From NCBI GenBank assembly GCA_902476645.1, contig CABSEG010000021.1, positions 1 through 38,856 of the forward strand: a DNA stretch of 38,856 nt. The letters run 5' to 3'. Under the pieces are notes generated by a model that saw nothing but the letters and a program-made list of their open reading frames with translations, ran no database searches and was not told where the DNA came from. Shown here piece by piece: positions 13,501 to 21,690 of this stretch (positions are counted from its first letter, which is position 1; every line of letters begins with the position of its first letter). The DNA is from an uncultured Lachnospiraceae bacterium (lineage in GTDB: Bacteria > Bacillota > Clostridia > Lachnospirales > Lachnospiraceae). The position numbers and the translations under genes were made by a program.

Positions 13501-14274
13501 CACAACTATCAGAAGTGCGGATGTGACGCCGATGGAAACAACAGTACCTGGAACAGTGAGCCGTTAAACGATCCCTGCCGCCACGCAAGACTGAAAAGGG
13601 TACATTGGGCAGCCGATGGAACACCGATTTTGAAAATGACTTACGAAGATGAACTTCTGGACGAATACAGCACCGTTTCTGTGAAGGTAAACGTTAAGGG
13701 ACAGACAACACCGGAGACACCGGAAACTCCAGAGGAAAAGCCGGGAACAACTCCGGATCCCGCGCCTTCCGTACAGGATCGGGTATCCCTGAATAAGAGC
13801 GCTTTGTCTATGAAAGTGGGAGCAACGGCTACTTTGAAGGCTACCGCTACGGGAAAGGTGACCTACCAGTCCTCTAACAAGAAGGTTGTAAAGGTTTCCG
13901 CATCCGGAAAGATTACCGCGGTAAAGAGTGGAAAGGCTACGATTACGGCAACTTGCGGCACGGCAAAAGCCACCTGCAATGTAACCGTAAAGAAGGATAA
14001 GATTCAAGTGAAGCAGGTGAGATCTGCCAAGAAAAAGGTGAAAGCATCTGCAAAGACGATTATAGCCCGAAAAGGCAAGAAGGTAACCATTCAAGTCAAA
14101 AAGACGAATACGGTAAAACCGCTGAAGGTTCGGATTTCCAACAAAAAGGCGATCAAGGCATCTGTAAAGAAATCTACGGTCACCTTAAAGATCAGGAAAG
14201 CAGTTCCGAAAAAGGTGAAAGTAACCATTAGCTGTGGAACGAAAAAGATTGTAAGATATGTGAAAATCAAATAG
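10573..14274 (+). CDS. Secreted multidomain GH43 glycoside hydrolase (arabinofuranosidase/arabinanase type)
   Basis: A 1233-residue exported enzyme with a Sec signal peptide at residues 1-30 (basic start, hydrophobic AVMTAAAVAVTPMSG, cleavage near LAS-GK). Order of parts: a LamG/concanavalin-like domain about 50-290, a Big_2 immunoglobulin-like domain 296-375, an unassigned beta-rich part 378-480, an Ig-like segment around ATYTDGSTQNFNIDW (580-615), the GH43 five-bladed propeller about 655-1030, a Pro/Thr linker 1044-1066, a second Big_2 1070-1140, and a Lys-rich beta tail to the end. The likely catalytic triad is Asp667 (MADPCIYW), Asp824 (CLDMTYF) and Glu891 (NEGATVLQKDG); YIWAPEIHR is typical. 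There is no LPXTG; the basic tail may hold it to the wall. The araR gene downstream suggests arabinan or arabinoxylan as substrate, but GH43 also includes xylosidases. Confidence 0.87.
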   Translation: MKNAVFKKLLAVMTAAAVAVTPMSGTVLASGKTQTQEQVQKERRAEILGTALSSYDFEDFTASGNVLTDGEREVKLVTTGSGTAPSLVQDATRGQVLQLNQAAYADSGYALLPENPFEGVSTGDGLTLNFWTLTTGNTTNYGDKCLIDFEVAPASEGKRAGTFAVNQQMIYWNTTDQNSKYIDFNMGSLGLSTRDVWKMVTIVITKEGLKAYCDGMEVSVPINGSNNGELDYGQMISDLAGGLLGEGEKSNVRLGASLATYWNCAGARMDDVSFYGKALTEDEIADLYDETKVKVGLESITISGETQVDEGKTIQLSAAFTPENTTEKRLTWTSSDENVVTVDKNGVVTGVGGGTAKVKAEADGVVSNELTITVIPTVKSLEEGYYLTVYSTTKNFYAAAANVEQETQSVYMAVSKDGKNFEVLNNGGGVIFSKNTAGTLKITSPKVAKADGKFVVVAPDVDASRGIHVFTSENGVQYYDDTLVGEEELSSMGVDVSNYLSLDKKSFPLQLDGKNILEADETITLGNALELTEEEYRYIVNKLGTVKNNGLEKLADLNLNAGESLSEEQLEEMYPSVNATYTDGSTQNFNIDWSQALDGVDLSKAGTYTLTGQVEQTKYLNKLKELNGSTLPEDDPENVNPEEPDNYNEETGKTYYDETKFVEGMADPCIYWDEQTGYYYMTGSYFPQDGDEIDENDRPEQYDRIVLRRARTLEGLQSRKNQVTIWKVGNQGYYDGDRYVDRGYRYIWAPEIHRVGDDWVIYFTESHSSNAFDIYSHALVLPGDQDPYETALKASDQVSEWKDYKVNQTVNDSFNSLNTSFCLDMTYFKDEVNGQSYVIWAGKPTAAYQGGNTDLFMARVSEEEPWLVTSEAIRLTCAEYGWERIRYCVNEGATVLQKDGNIFMCYSVSGTGSEYAIGMMSAKAGEDLLDINNWTKSPYPLLTSRDVDGEEGPGHNSFTVDQDGNAIFVYHARPTSHNYQKCGCDADGNNSTWNSEPLNDPCRHARLKRVHWAADGTPILKMTYEDELLDEYSTVSVKVNVKGQTTPETPETPEEKPGTTPDPAPSVQDRVSLNKSALSMKVGATATLKATATGKVTYQSSNKKVVKVSASGKITAVKSGKATITATCGTAKATCNVTVKKDKIQVKQVRSAKKKVKASAKTIIARKGKKVTIQVKKTNTVKPLKVRISNKKAIKASVKKSTVTLKIRKAVPKKVKVTISCGTKKIVRYVKIK

Positions 14275-14284
14275 GAGGGATAGC

Positions 14285-14330
14285 GGGGATGCACTGTGAA
14301 CTTTAAGACAGCGCATCCCCAGCGCTTTTT
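14285..14330 (+). terminator. Terminator of the GH43 gene
   Basis: GGGGATGC and GCATCCCC, extended inward by CTGT/ACAG, form a long stem. AGCGCTTTTT follows. No new promoter is visible before araR, so araR may depend on read-through. Confidence 0.75.
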
Positions 14331-14365
14331 CGGAGAAAGGAAAAGAGAAAGGGCAGGTGGAAAGG

Positions 14366-15457
14366 ATGGAGAAAAAAGCAAAGTATCAGGAGATTATCCA
14401 TTGGATGAAAGAACAGGTGGCAGATGGGGAATACAAAGCCGGGGATAAAATTCCATCAGAACACGAATTGTCCCGACATTTTGGAGTCAGCCGTCAGACT
14501 GCCCGCCATGCGGTAGCCCTTTTGGAAGAAGAGGGAATGGTGAGAAGAAGCAGGGGAAGCGGCACCTATCTTTCAGAGGACTATCTGCCAAGACAGGAAA
14601 AAAAGGTCATGCGCATCCAGCTGATCCTTACCTATATTGACGAATACATTTTTCCAGCTATGATAAAAGGAGTGGAGGAAGCGGTATACCGGCATGGCTA
14701 TACGCTACAAACGTCCGTGACCAACAACCGGATTGAGAAAGAGGAGAGCCTGATCCGCGATATGATACGGGAGCGAAACATCGACGCTGTGATTGTAGAA
14801 CCCTCCAAAAGCGGGATTCCCAATCCGAACATTCCACTGTACCGTAAACTGTGGATGGAAAACAAAATTCCCATTGTGTTTGTAAATTCCTGGTATCCCG
14901 GTGTGGAGGCGCCCCATGTATGTCTGGATGATAAGATGGCGGGAGAGTTAGTTACCAAACATTTGCTCCAGTGCGGACATACCAGAATCGGGGCTATTTT
15001 TAAACTGGATGACGGGCAGGGGCATCGCCGCTATGAGGGATACGTAAAGGCGATTTTGGATGCGGGACTGAGTATGAACAGCAGGCAAGTGGTGTGGTAT
15101 GATACTGAGGACGCCAAATATATGGAGCAGGAGGCAGCCCGCTACCTGAGAGGAATCCGGGGGTGTACGGCATGCGTCTGCTACAACGACCAGATTGCCC
15201 TAAAGCTGATGCACATTTGCAGGGCCAATGGAATCCGCATTCCGGAAGATTTGTCTATTGTGGGAGTGGATAATTCCAGGCTTTCGGCTCAGGCAGGAGC
15301 CTCCATTACTTCCGCAGAGAATCAGGTGGGCCTGCTTGGAGAGGCCGCAGGGGAGATGGCGGTAGATATGATTGAGCACGCTGACAGGCCTAAAAGCATA
15401 GAGCTGCCGCCCAGGCTGGTGATCCGAAAGTCGGTAAAAACCGTTTATCAGCCATAA
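14366..15457 (+). CDS. araR: Arabinose-type GntR/LacI hybrid repressor
   Basis: A 363-residue regulator with a GntR winged helix-turn-helix at the N-terminus (YQEIIHWMKEQVADGEYKAG, IPSEHELSRHFGVSRQTARH) fused to a LacI/periplasmic-binding-type sensor domain (from about residue 75; FVNSWYPGVEAPHVCLDD, HLLQCGHTRIGAIFK, PEDLSIVGVDNSRLS). This architecture is that of AraR, which represses arabinose and arabinan genes until L-arabinose binds. I start at ATG 14366 with AGGTGG 5 bases upstream; GTG 14357 overlaps that site. The position right after a GH43 gene supports the call. Targets and effector are inferred. Confidence 0.85.
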   Translation: MEKKAKYQEIIHWMKEQVADGEYKAGDKIPSEHELSRHFGVSRQTARHAVALLEEEGMVRRSRGSGTYLSEDYLPRQEKKVMRIQLILTYIDEYIFPAMIKGVEEAVYRHGYTLQTSVTNNRIEKEESLIRDMIRERNIDAVIVEPSKSGIPNPNIPLYRKLWMENKIPIVFVNSWYPGVEAPHVCLDDKMAGELVTKHLLQCGHTRIGAIFKLDDGQGHRRYEGYVKAILDAGLSMNSRQVVWYDTEDAKYMEQEAARYLRGIRGCTACVCYNDQIALKLMHICRANGIRIPEDLSIVGVDNSRLSAQAGASITSAENQVGLLGEAAGEMAVDMIEHADRPKSIELPPRLVIRKSVKTVYQP

Positions 15458-15472
15458 AAGCCTCAAATGCCA

Positions 15473-15501
15473 TTGAAAATTTCTGCGTCACCCGCTATAA
15501 T
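15473..15501 (+). promoter_or_regulatory. Promoter of argS
   Basis: TTGAAA (15473-15478), a 17-base spacer and TATAAT (15496-15501), about 95 bases before the start codon. Confidence 0.75.
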
Positions 15502-15515
15502 AAACATCATGCAGT

Positions 15516-15545
15516 CGGCTGGAAAAAGCCCGAAAGGGGCAGCCG
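15516..15545 (+). other. Leader hairpin of argS
   Basis: CGGCTG pairs with CAGCCG around an inner CCC-GAAA-GGG stem with a GNRA loop, placed just after the expected transcription start. There is no T-box (no specifier loop or AGGGTGG motif) and no U tract, so it may be a 5' stabiliser. Confidence 0.4.
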
Positions 15546-15595
15546 GCAGGGCGAAGGATCGTTACAAATAGTTTAAAAAGAAAGAGGAACCGATC

Positions 15596-17362
15596 ATGAA
15601 AAAGATTCTTGATTATATCACAGATGAGATGGAGCAGGCGTTTACGCAGGCTGGATACGACCCGTCTTATGGGAAGGTGACGTTGTCAAATCGTCCGGAT
15701 CTGTGTGAATATCAGTGCAATGGCGCTATGGCGGCGGCTAAAACCTATAAGAAAGCACCCTTTATGATAGCAGACGATGTGGTGGCAAAACTTCAGGGAA
15801 ACGGCGTATTCGAGGAAGTGACCATGGTAAAGCCAGGTTTTATCAACCTGAAGCTTGATAAGGAATACCTGGCATCCTATCTTGGACGCATGCAGCAGGA
15901 TTCTGATCTATCCATTGAGAAGACGGCGCATCCAAAGAAAGTGATCATCGATTATGGAGGCCCCAACGTGGCCAAGCCCCTGCATGTGGGACATCTTCGC
16001 TCCGCCATCATTGGGGAGAGTATTAAGCGCATGGGAAGGCTAATGGGCGATGAGATGATCGGTGACGTGCATCTGGGAGACTGGGGACTGCAGATGGGGC
16101 TGATTATCACGGAACTGAAAAAAAGAAAGCCGGATTTGGTTTATTTTGATGAGAGCTATACGGGAGCGTACCCTGAGGAGGCTCCGTTTACCATCAGCGA
16201 GCTGGAAGAGATTTATCCGGCGGCCAGTGCTTATTCTAAAGATCATCCCGAGTACAAAGAAGAGGCTATGCAGGCCACGTATCAACTGCAGCATGGGCAC
16301 CGGGGCTACCAGGGCATTTTAAAGCATATCTTAAATGTTTCGGTTACGGATCTGAAAAAGAATTATGAGAAGCTGCAAGTGACCTTTGATTTGTGGAAGG
16401 GAGAGTCTGACGCCCAGCCCTATATTCCGGACATGGTTCAGTACATGAAGGATGAGGGCTATGCCCATCTAGATGACGGGGCCTTAGTGGTAGACGTGAA
16501 GGAAGAAGGGGATACCAAGGAGATTCCTCCCTGTATGATTTTAAAATCCGACGGAGCATCCCTGTATAATACCACGGATTTAGCCACCATCGTAGAGCGA
16601 ATGAAGCTGTTTCACCCGGATGAAATCATATATGTGGTGGATAAGCGACAGGAGCTGTATTTTACACAGGTATTTCGGTGTGCCAGAAAGACGAAACTGG
16701 TGGAAGAGGATACCAAACTGAAGTTTTTAGGCTTTGGAACCATGAATGGCAAGGACGGAAAGCCCTTTAAGACCAGGGAGGGGGGCGTCATGCGCCTGGA
16801 GAGCCTGATCAACGGAATCAACCGGGAAATGTATCAAAAGATTGTGGACAACCACGAGATTGATCCGGAGATTGCCAAAAAAACGGCGGAGATTGTGGGC
16901 TTATCGGCGATTAAGTATGGGGATCTGTCTAATCAGGCCTCTAAGGATTATGTTTTTGACATTGACCGGTTTACCTCCTTCGAAGGCAATACAGGGCCAT
17001 ACATTTTATATACGATTGTCCGGATTAAATCCATTTTGGCAAAATACAGGGAGCTGGGAAAGGACCCGGCAGACTGCCGTATCACTTCCCCGGAGAGTGA
17101 AAGTGAGAAGGCGTTGATGCTGATTTTGGCCGCTTATAATGAGGTAATGGAAAACGCCTACGCGGAACTGGCGCCCCATAAGATTTGTTCTTTTATTTAT
17201 GAGGCGGCCAATGCGTTTAATAAGTTTTATCATGAGACAAAAATCATTACTGAGGAAGATGAGGGACGCAGGGCAGGCTGGATCGCGCTGTTGACGCTGA
17301 CCAGAGATATTCTGGAGCAAAGCATTTATGTGCTTGGGTTTGCGGCTCCGGAGAGGATGTAG
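15596..17362 (+). CDS. argS: Arginyl-tRNA synthetase
   Basis: Class Ia synthetase of 588 residues, attaching arginine to tRNA-Arg. The N-terminal Add-1 domain is present, followed by PNVAKPLHVGHLRSAIIGES with the HIGH-type motif HVGH. YNTTDLATIVERM and DKRQELYFTQVF form the arginine and ATP site, and GKPFKTREGGVMRL stands where KMSKS would be, as usual in ArgRS. The DALR anticodon-binding domain closes the protein (ALMLILAAYNEVMENAYAEL to LLTLTRDILEQSIYVLG). The start ATG has AAAGAGGAACC upstream. Single gene with its own promoter and terminator. Confidence 0.96.
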   Translation: MKKILDYITDEMEQAFTQAGYDPSYGKVTLSNRPDLCEYQCNGAMAAAKTYKKAPFMIADDVVAKLQGNGVFEEVTMVKPGFINLKLDKEYLASYLGRMQQDSDLSIEKTAHPKKVIIDYGGPNVAKPLHVGHLRSAIIGESIKRMGRLMGDEMIGDVHLGDWGLQMGLIITELKKRKPDLVYFDESYTGAYPEEAPFTISELEEIYPAASAYSKDHPEYKEEAMQATYQLQHGHRGYQGILKHILNVSVTDLKKNYEKLQVTFDLWKGESDAQPYIPDMVQYMKDEGYAHLDDGALVVDVKEEGDTKEIPPCMILKSDGASLYNTTDLATIVERMKLFHPDEIIYVVDKRQELYFTQVFRCARKTKLVEEDTKLKFLGFGTMNGKDGKPFKTREGGVMRLESLINGINREMYQKIVDNHEIDPEIAKKTAEIVGLSAIKYGDLSNQASKDYVFDIDRFTSFEGNTGPYILYTIVRIKSILAKYRELGKDPADCRITSPESESEKALMLILAAYNEVMENAYAELAPHKICSFIYEAANAFNKFYHETKIITEEDEGRRAGWIALLTLTRDILEQSIYVLGFAAPERM

Positions 17363-17385
17363 GACAAGGAAACAAAAAGAAATCA

Positions 17386-17422
17386 AAAAGCGCAGGTTTT
17401 CGAAAATCTGTGCTTTTTTTCT
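17386..17422 (+). terminator. Terminator of argS
   Basis: AAAAGCGCAG and CTGTGCTTTT pair around a GTTTTCGAAAAT inner stem; TTTTCTT follows. The -35 of the marR promoter begins at its end. Confidence 0.82.
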
Positions 17423-17450
17423 TGACTCATATCCGATTTCGGACTATAAT
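17422..17450 (+). promoter_or_regulatory. Promoter of the marR-ABC operon
   Basis: TTGACT (17422-17427), a 17-base spacer and TATAAT (17445-17450). The spacer holds an inverted repeat that a bound repressor would use to block RNA polymerase. Confidence 0.8.
17432..17443 (+). promoter_or_regulatory. Candidate MarR operator in the spacer
   Basis: TCCGA-TT-TCGGA is a perfect inverted repeat between -35 and -10. The wider half ATATCCGA (17429-17436) recurs inverted as TCGGATAT at 17470-17477, just before the ribosome site, so a second site or half-site lies over the leader. Binding by the adjacent MarR protein is inference. Confidence 0.6.
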
Positions 17451-17491
17451 ACCAATTGCAAGTATGAATTCGGATATAGGAGGATACCAGG

Positions 17492-17953
17492 ATGAAAAAT
17501 GCACAGGGAGAAGAGATGAGGGAATTTAGCTGTATGTATAAGGAATTGGATGATCTTTATCACAGCATTGCAAAGAAGATAGGAATCTCAGACAGCGCTT
17601 TTGAAGTACTCTATGCGATCTGTGTGCTTGGAGACGGGTGTTCCCAGACGGATATCTGCGAGCAGGCCTTTGTGATCAAACAGACCCTTAATTCCGCTAT
17701 CCGTAAGCTGGAGCGGGAACAGAAGCTGATTTATAAAACCAAAGGGAAGGGCAGAACCCTCCACATTCATTTGACGGAGCAGGGACGCAGGTTTGTGGAA
17801 CAGAGGATTTACCCGGTGCTTCAAATGGAAAACAATGCCTTCCGGCATATGGATAAGGCGGAAAGCCAGGAACTTTTAAGGCTTACCAGAAAGTATCTGG
17901 CCGGCATGCGCAAAGAGGCAAGAGGATTTTTAGAACCGGAGGATGGTGTATGA
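17492..17953 (+). CDS. MarR-family transcriptional regulator
   Basis: A 153-residue winged helix-turn-helix protein. Helices before the DNA-binding part include FEVLYAICVLGDGCSQTDIC; the recognition helix is around FVIKQTLNSAIRKLEREQKLI, followed by a wing (KTKGKGRTLHIHLTEQG). A C-terminal helical dimerisation region follows. AGGAGG lies 8 bases upstream of ATG. The stop overlaps the next gene's start (ATGA), so it is co-translated with two ABC exporters. MarR proteins in such operons repress them until a toxic ligand binds, and the inverted repeat in its promoter fits autorepression. Confidence 0.88.
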   Translation: MKNAQGEEMREFSCMYKELDDLYHSIAKKIGISDSAFEVLYAICVLGDGCSQTDICEQAFVIKQTLNSAIRKLEREQKLIYKTKGKGRTLHIHLTEQGRRFVEQRIYPVLQMENNAFRHMDKAESQELLRLTRKYLAGMRKEARGFLEPEDGV

Positions 17954-19683
17954 GGACGATACTAAGATTTCTAAGGCCATATAAAGGGTTGTTCGCTCTG
18001 ACCTTATTTTTTATCATAGCGGATGTGATCGGCGCACTGATCATTCCGACTCTGACGGCCCAGATGATCAATATAGGAGTGGAGACCCGGAATCTGGACT
18101 ATATTCTGCAAAAAGGCCTGGTGATGATGACAGTTACCGCTTTGGCAGGCTTAAGCGCTCTGGCCGGCAGCTATCTGTGCGCAAAGTTATCCGCTCAGAT
18201 GGGAAAGGATATGAGAAATGCACTGTACCAGAAATCCCTATCCTTTTCGGTCCATGATTTTGAACAGTTTGGAACAGGTTCCATGATTACCAGAACCCTA
18301 AACGATGTCTCTGTGATTCAGCAGGCTCTGGTCTGGTGTATTCAGATGGTACTGCCGGTTCCCGCTTTAGCGGCAGTGGGAATCATGATGGCATATTCCA
18401 TTGACGTCTCTATGGGGGGGATGCTGTTTGGCGCCGTGATCTTTGTGATGGCTCTGGCACTCTTCATAAGTAGGAAGGCCTCCGTGATCTTTGAACAAAT
18501 GCAGCACTTTATGGATCGGATGAATGGAGTTTTGAGGGAAAATATCACAGGAGTCCGGGTAATCCGGGCATTTCGCAAGGAAAACCATGAAAAGAAACGC
18601 ATGAGAAGGTCCTTTGCCGATTATGCCCAGGCCGCAATCAAGACCAATTATTTGTTTGCCACATTGGACAGTCTTTCTTTTTTGGCCATCAGCATCCTGA
18701 TTGTGGCTATTTTATGGATCGGCGGCAATCGGATTGGGGTTGGAAGTATGCGGATCGGGGACATTACCGCTCTGACGGAGTACACCATCTTGATTTTGTT
18801 TTATCTGATGATGGCTCAGATGGTGATGATTCTGCTGCCAAGAGCCAGAATATGCCTGGGACGTATCGAGCAGGTGCTTGGATGGAGCCCGGAGATCCAG
18901 GATACGGGTACGCAGACGGCGACAGTCGGTCCTGAGGACAGGGAGGTGATCCGGTTTCAGAATGTATCTTTCCGGTTTGCAGACGCAAGTGAGGACACCC
19001 TTGGGAAACTGAGTTTTCGCTGTCTGCGGGGACAGACGACTGCTATTATCGGGGGAACCGGAAGCGGCAAATCCACGGTAGCGAAGCTTTTGATGCGGTT
19101 TCACGATGTGACCTCAGGGGAGATCTTGTTAAATGGAACGGATATCCGTACCATAAGTCAACAAAAACTGAGGGAGCATATTTCCTATGTGCCTCAGAGG
19201 GCCTGGCTGTTTTCCGGAACCGTAGCGGACAATCTGCGATTCGGGAACCGAGAGGCTACAGAGGAGGAGATGTACCATGCTCTGGAGGTGGCCCAGGCAG
19301 AGTTTGTACGTACGCTGCCCCAGGGACTGGATGAGCGCGTGGCCCAGGGTGGAACCAATTTTTCCGGAGGACAAAAGCAGCGCCTTTCCATCGCCAGAGC
19401 CTTGATGAAGAAAGCGGATCTCTACATTTTTGACGATAGTTTTTCCGCCCTGGATGTGAAGACAGACAGCCAGCTTCGCAAGGCTTTAGCACAGGAGATG
19501 AAAGACCGTGCTGTTTTGATTATTGCGCAGAGAATCAACACGATTCTGCATGCGGATCAGATTCTGGTACTGCATGACGGGCGGATAGTGGGAATTGGCA
19601 GACACGAAGAACTGATGAGGAGTTGTCAGGTTTATCAAGAGATTGCCAGATCACAGATGAAGGGAGGGGAAGCAGATGCCTGA
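17950..19683 (+). CDS. ABC exporter half-transporter with degenerate ATP site (subunit 1)
   Basis: A 577-residue protein with six predicted membrane segments in residues 1-300 and a nucleotide-binding domain at 335-565. Walker A is GGTGSGKST, the Q loop is YVPQRAWLFSGTV, the signature NFSGGQKQRL is canonical, but Walker B reads LYIFDDSFSALD with Asp in place of the catalytic Glu, and the H loop reads IIAQRINTI with Gln in place of His. These are the usual lesions of the non-hydrolysing half of heterodimeric exporters such as BmrCD, LmrCD and TM287/288. It partners the next gene, with 8 bases overlap. The substrate is likely a drug or peptide but is not shown by sequence. Confidence 0.9.
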   Translation: MRTILRFLRPYKGLFALTLFFIIADVIGALIIPTLTAQMINIGVETRNLDYILQKGLVMMTVTALAGLSALAGSYLCAKLSAQMGKDMRNALYQKSLSFSVHDFEQFGTGSMITRTLNDVSVIQQALVWCIQMVLPVPALAAVGIMMAYSIDVSMGGMLFGAVIFVMALALFISRKASVIFEQMQHFMDRMNGVLRENITGVRVIRAFRKENHEKKRMRRSFADYAQAAIKTNYLFATLDSLSFLAISILIVAILWIGGNRIGVGSMRIGDITALTEYTILILFYLMMAQMVMILLPRARICLGRIEQVLGWSPEIQDTGTQTATVGPEDREVIRFQNVSFRFADASEDTLGKLSFRCLRGQTTAIIGGTGSGKSTVAKLLMRFHDVTSGEILLNGTDIRTISQQKLREHISYVPQRAWLFSGTVADNLRFGNREATEEEMYHALEVAQAEFVRTLPQGLDERVAQGGTNFSGGQKQRLSIARALMKKADLYIFDDSFSALDVKTDSQLRKALAQEMKDRAVLIIAQRINTILHADQILVLHDGRIVGIGRHEELMRSCQVYQEIARSQMKGGEADA

Positions 19684-21490
19684 ACATCAAAAGGAGAAGG
19701 AATGGGAGATGGAAAACGAAGTGCCACGGCACGCCATACAGACCTTAAGAAGACTTTGGAAATCCGCCCGGGAACTTCACGGACGTTTTTATCTGGTGCT
19801 GGTCTCGGTGGTATTTTATACCCTGCTTTCCATTCTTGCCCCCCTATACAGTGCGCATATTGTGGATCTGATCTGGCAGGGAGTGGTGGAAGCCATGTCC
19901 GGTGGCGGGACATTTCATATAGACTGGGGCCATGGGGGACTGGAGATTTTGATCCTTCTGCTGCTGTATGTGGCAACGTGGATATTTTATACAGTGCAGA
20001 GTATGCTAATGGCCGGGTTTGCGGAAAAGCTGAATCTGAATCTGAGGACGCGGATGGCATGTAAGTTAAACCGTCTGCCTCTGTCCTACTTTGACGGACA
20101 TCAGCCGGGTGAGATCTTAAGCCGGGCTACCAATGATTTGGATAAGATGTCGGAGGCTTTGCAGACGGGGCTTTTGAAGCTGTTTACCTCAGTTGGCCTG
20201 GTGGTGGGCTCTGTCGCTATGATGCTGCGCTTTCATGTGGGACTGACGCTGGTGTTTTTAGTGTTCACAGCCCTGTCTATGGTTCTGACGAAGGTTTTCT
20301 CCGATAAAACCCTGCAGTCTGCGGCAAAGAGGCAAAGGTATATGAGCAATCTTACAAGCTGTGTGGAGGAAGCTTACAGTGGAAGAGGGATCATTCAATC
20401 CTTTAACTGGCAGGATGAAAGCGCCAGGCAGATGAAAGAGGCAGCCGAGCGGCTTGCGGAAGCCTCTTGCAAGGCGGACTTTATCATCAATGCCATCAAC
20501 CCGGCAATCCGGTTTGTCAACAGAACCGGACAGGTGCTGATAGCCGTATTTGCCGGTAAGCTGCTGATGGAAGGGGTACTGAGCGTGGGAACCATCCAGG
20601 CTTTTTTTCAGTATGTCTACCAGGCGGCAGAGCCGCTGACAGAGGTATCCTATATGATCAACTCCATGCAGTCCGCTTTGGCCAGTGTGGAGCATATCTA
20701 TAAGATGTTAGATGAGCAAGAGATCTCTGCGGAGCCGGAAAATCCCGTCAAGACCGGGAAGGTAAGGGGAAGTGTGCAGTTTCAGAATGTCCGATTCGGA
20801 TATAACCCCGGAAAACCTCTGATGAAGCAGATCAGCTTTGAGGCAAAGCCCGGACAAAAGATTGCCATTGTGGGAAACACGGGAGCAGGCAAGACCACGC
20901 TGATCAACTTGCTGATGCGGTTTTATGAAGTGGAGGAAGGGAGCATCCTGCTGGATGGAATAAATATCAAAACCATGTCCAGGGCAGAGCTGAGAAAAAA
21001 TTTCGGCATGGTGCTACAGGATACCTGGTTGTTTGAGGGAACCATTGCAGAAAATATTGCCTACAGCAAACCAGAGGCTACCCGACAGGAGATCATTGCC
21101 GCGGCAAAGGCAGCCAGAGCAGATTTTTTTATCCGCACAATGCCAAAAGGATATGACACAATTTTAAAAAATGAGGCTGAGAATATTTCCGTGGGGCAAA
21201 GGCAGCTTCTGACGATTGCCAGAGTGATGCTGTGCAATCCCCCCCTTTTGATTTTAGATGAGGCCACCTCCAGCGTAGATACCAGGACGGAGATGGAGAT
21301 TGGGAGGGCCATGCACGCATTGATGAAAGGGCGCACAAGCTTTGTTATTGCTCATCGTCTCTCTACCATCACAGATGCGGATCTGATTCTTGTGATGAAG
21401 CAGGGGGATATCATGGAACAGGGAAGCCACGAGGAACTGCTGAAGAAAGGCGGCGCTTACGCAAGTTTGTACCACAGTCAGTTTACTTAG
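19676..21490 (+). CDS. ABC exporter half-transporter, catalytic partner (subunit 2)
   Basis: A 604-residue protein with a membrane domain at about 25-335 and a nucleotide-binding domain to the end. Walker A is GNTGAGKTT, Walker B LLILDEATSSVD has the catalytic Glu, and the H loop FVIAHRLSTI has His. Its signature motif is ENISVGQRQLL, Val replacing the first Gly of SGGQ. In a heterodimer this altered signature faces the altered Walker B of subunit 1, so one composite site is inactive and the other, built from this Walker B and the normal signature of subunit 1, is active. GGGAGGGG lies 5 bases before ATG. No terminator is visible after it. Confidence 0.9.
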   Translation: MPEHQKEKEWEMENEVPRHAIQTLRRLWKSARELHGRFYLVLVSVVFYTLLSILAPLYSAHIVDLIWQGVVEAMSGGGTFHIDWGHGGLEILILLLLYVATWIFYTVQSMLMAGFAEKLNLNLRTRMACKLNRLPLSYFDGHQPGEILSRATNDLDKMSEALQTGLLKLFTSVGLVVGSVAMMLRFHVGLTLVFLVFTALSMVLTKVFSDKTLQSAAKRQRYMSNLTSCVEEAYSGRGIIQSFNWQDESARQMKEAAERLAEASCKADFIINAINPAIRFVNRTGQVLIAVFAGKLLMEGVLSVGTIQAFFQYVYQAAEPLTEVSYMINSMQSALASVEHIYKMLDEQEISAEPENPVKTGKVRGSVQFQNVRFGYNPGKPLMKQISFEAKPGQKIAIVGNTGAGKTTLINLLMRFYEVEEGSILLDGINIKTMSRAELRKNFGMVLQDTWLFEGTIAENIAYSKPEATRQEIIAAAKAARADFFIRTMPKGYDTILKNEAENISVGQRQLLTIARVMLCNPPLLILDEATSSVDTRTEMEIGRAMHALMKGRTSFVIAHRLSTITDADLILVMKQGDIMEQGSHEELLKKGGAYASLYHSQFT

Positions 21491-21690
21491 GATCTATCTG
21501 GCGATTTTCGTAGGATTGCGCTGGGTTATGAAAGAGCTTCGGGTAAATTTTAGCGCAAATGGGGAATAAAATGCCGATTCCGCTCATATATATGAGGTAG
21601 GGTAAAGGGTTGGATGCTTCACAGAAATGGGGGGTGTCATGACGTGAAAACCGAATAGAACAAAGCGGACAAGCAAGGAGAGGAATCGGG

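Noticed and set aside
15502..15595. T-box riboswitch in the argS leader
   Set aside because: Only one compact hairpin with a GNRA loop is present; T-box sequence and terminator are absent.
18342..18935. Overlapping alternative-frame readings within the ABC transporter genes
   Set aside because: They are shadows of clearly coding sequence; no independent start signals or domains.
21491..21690. Short readings between the ABC exporter and the TasA-like gene
   Set aside because: None exceeds 34 residues with a good start signal, and no structured RNA or terminator is convincing.
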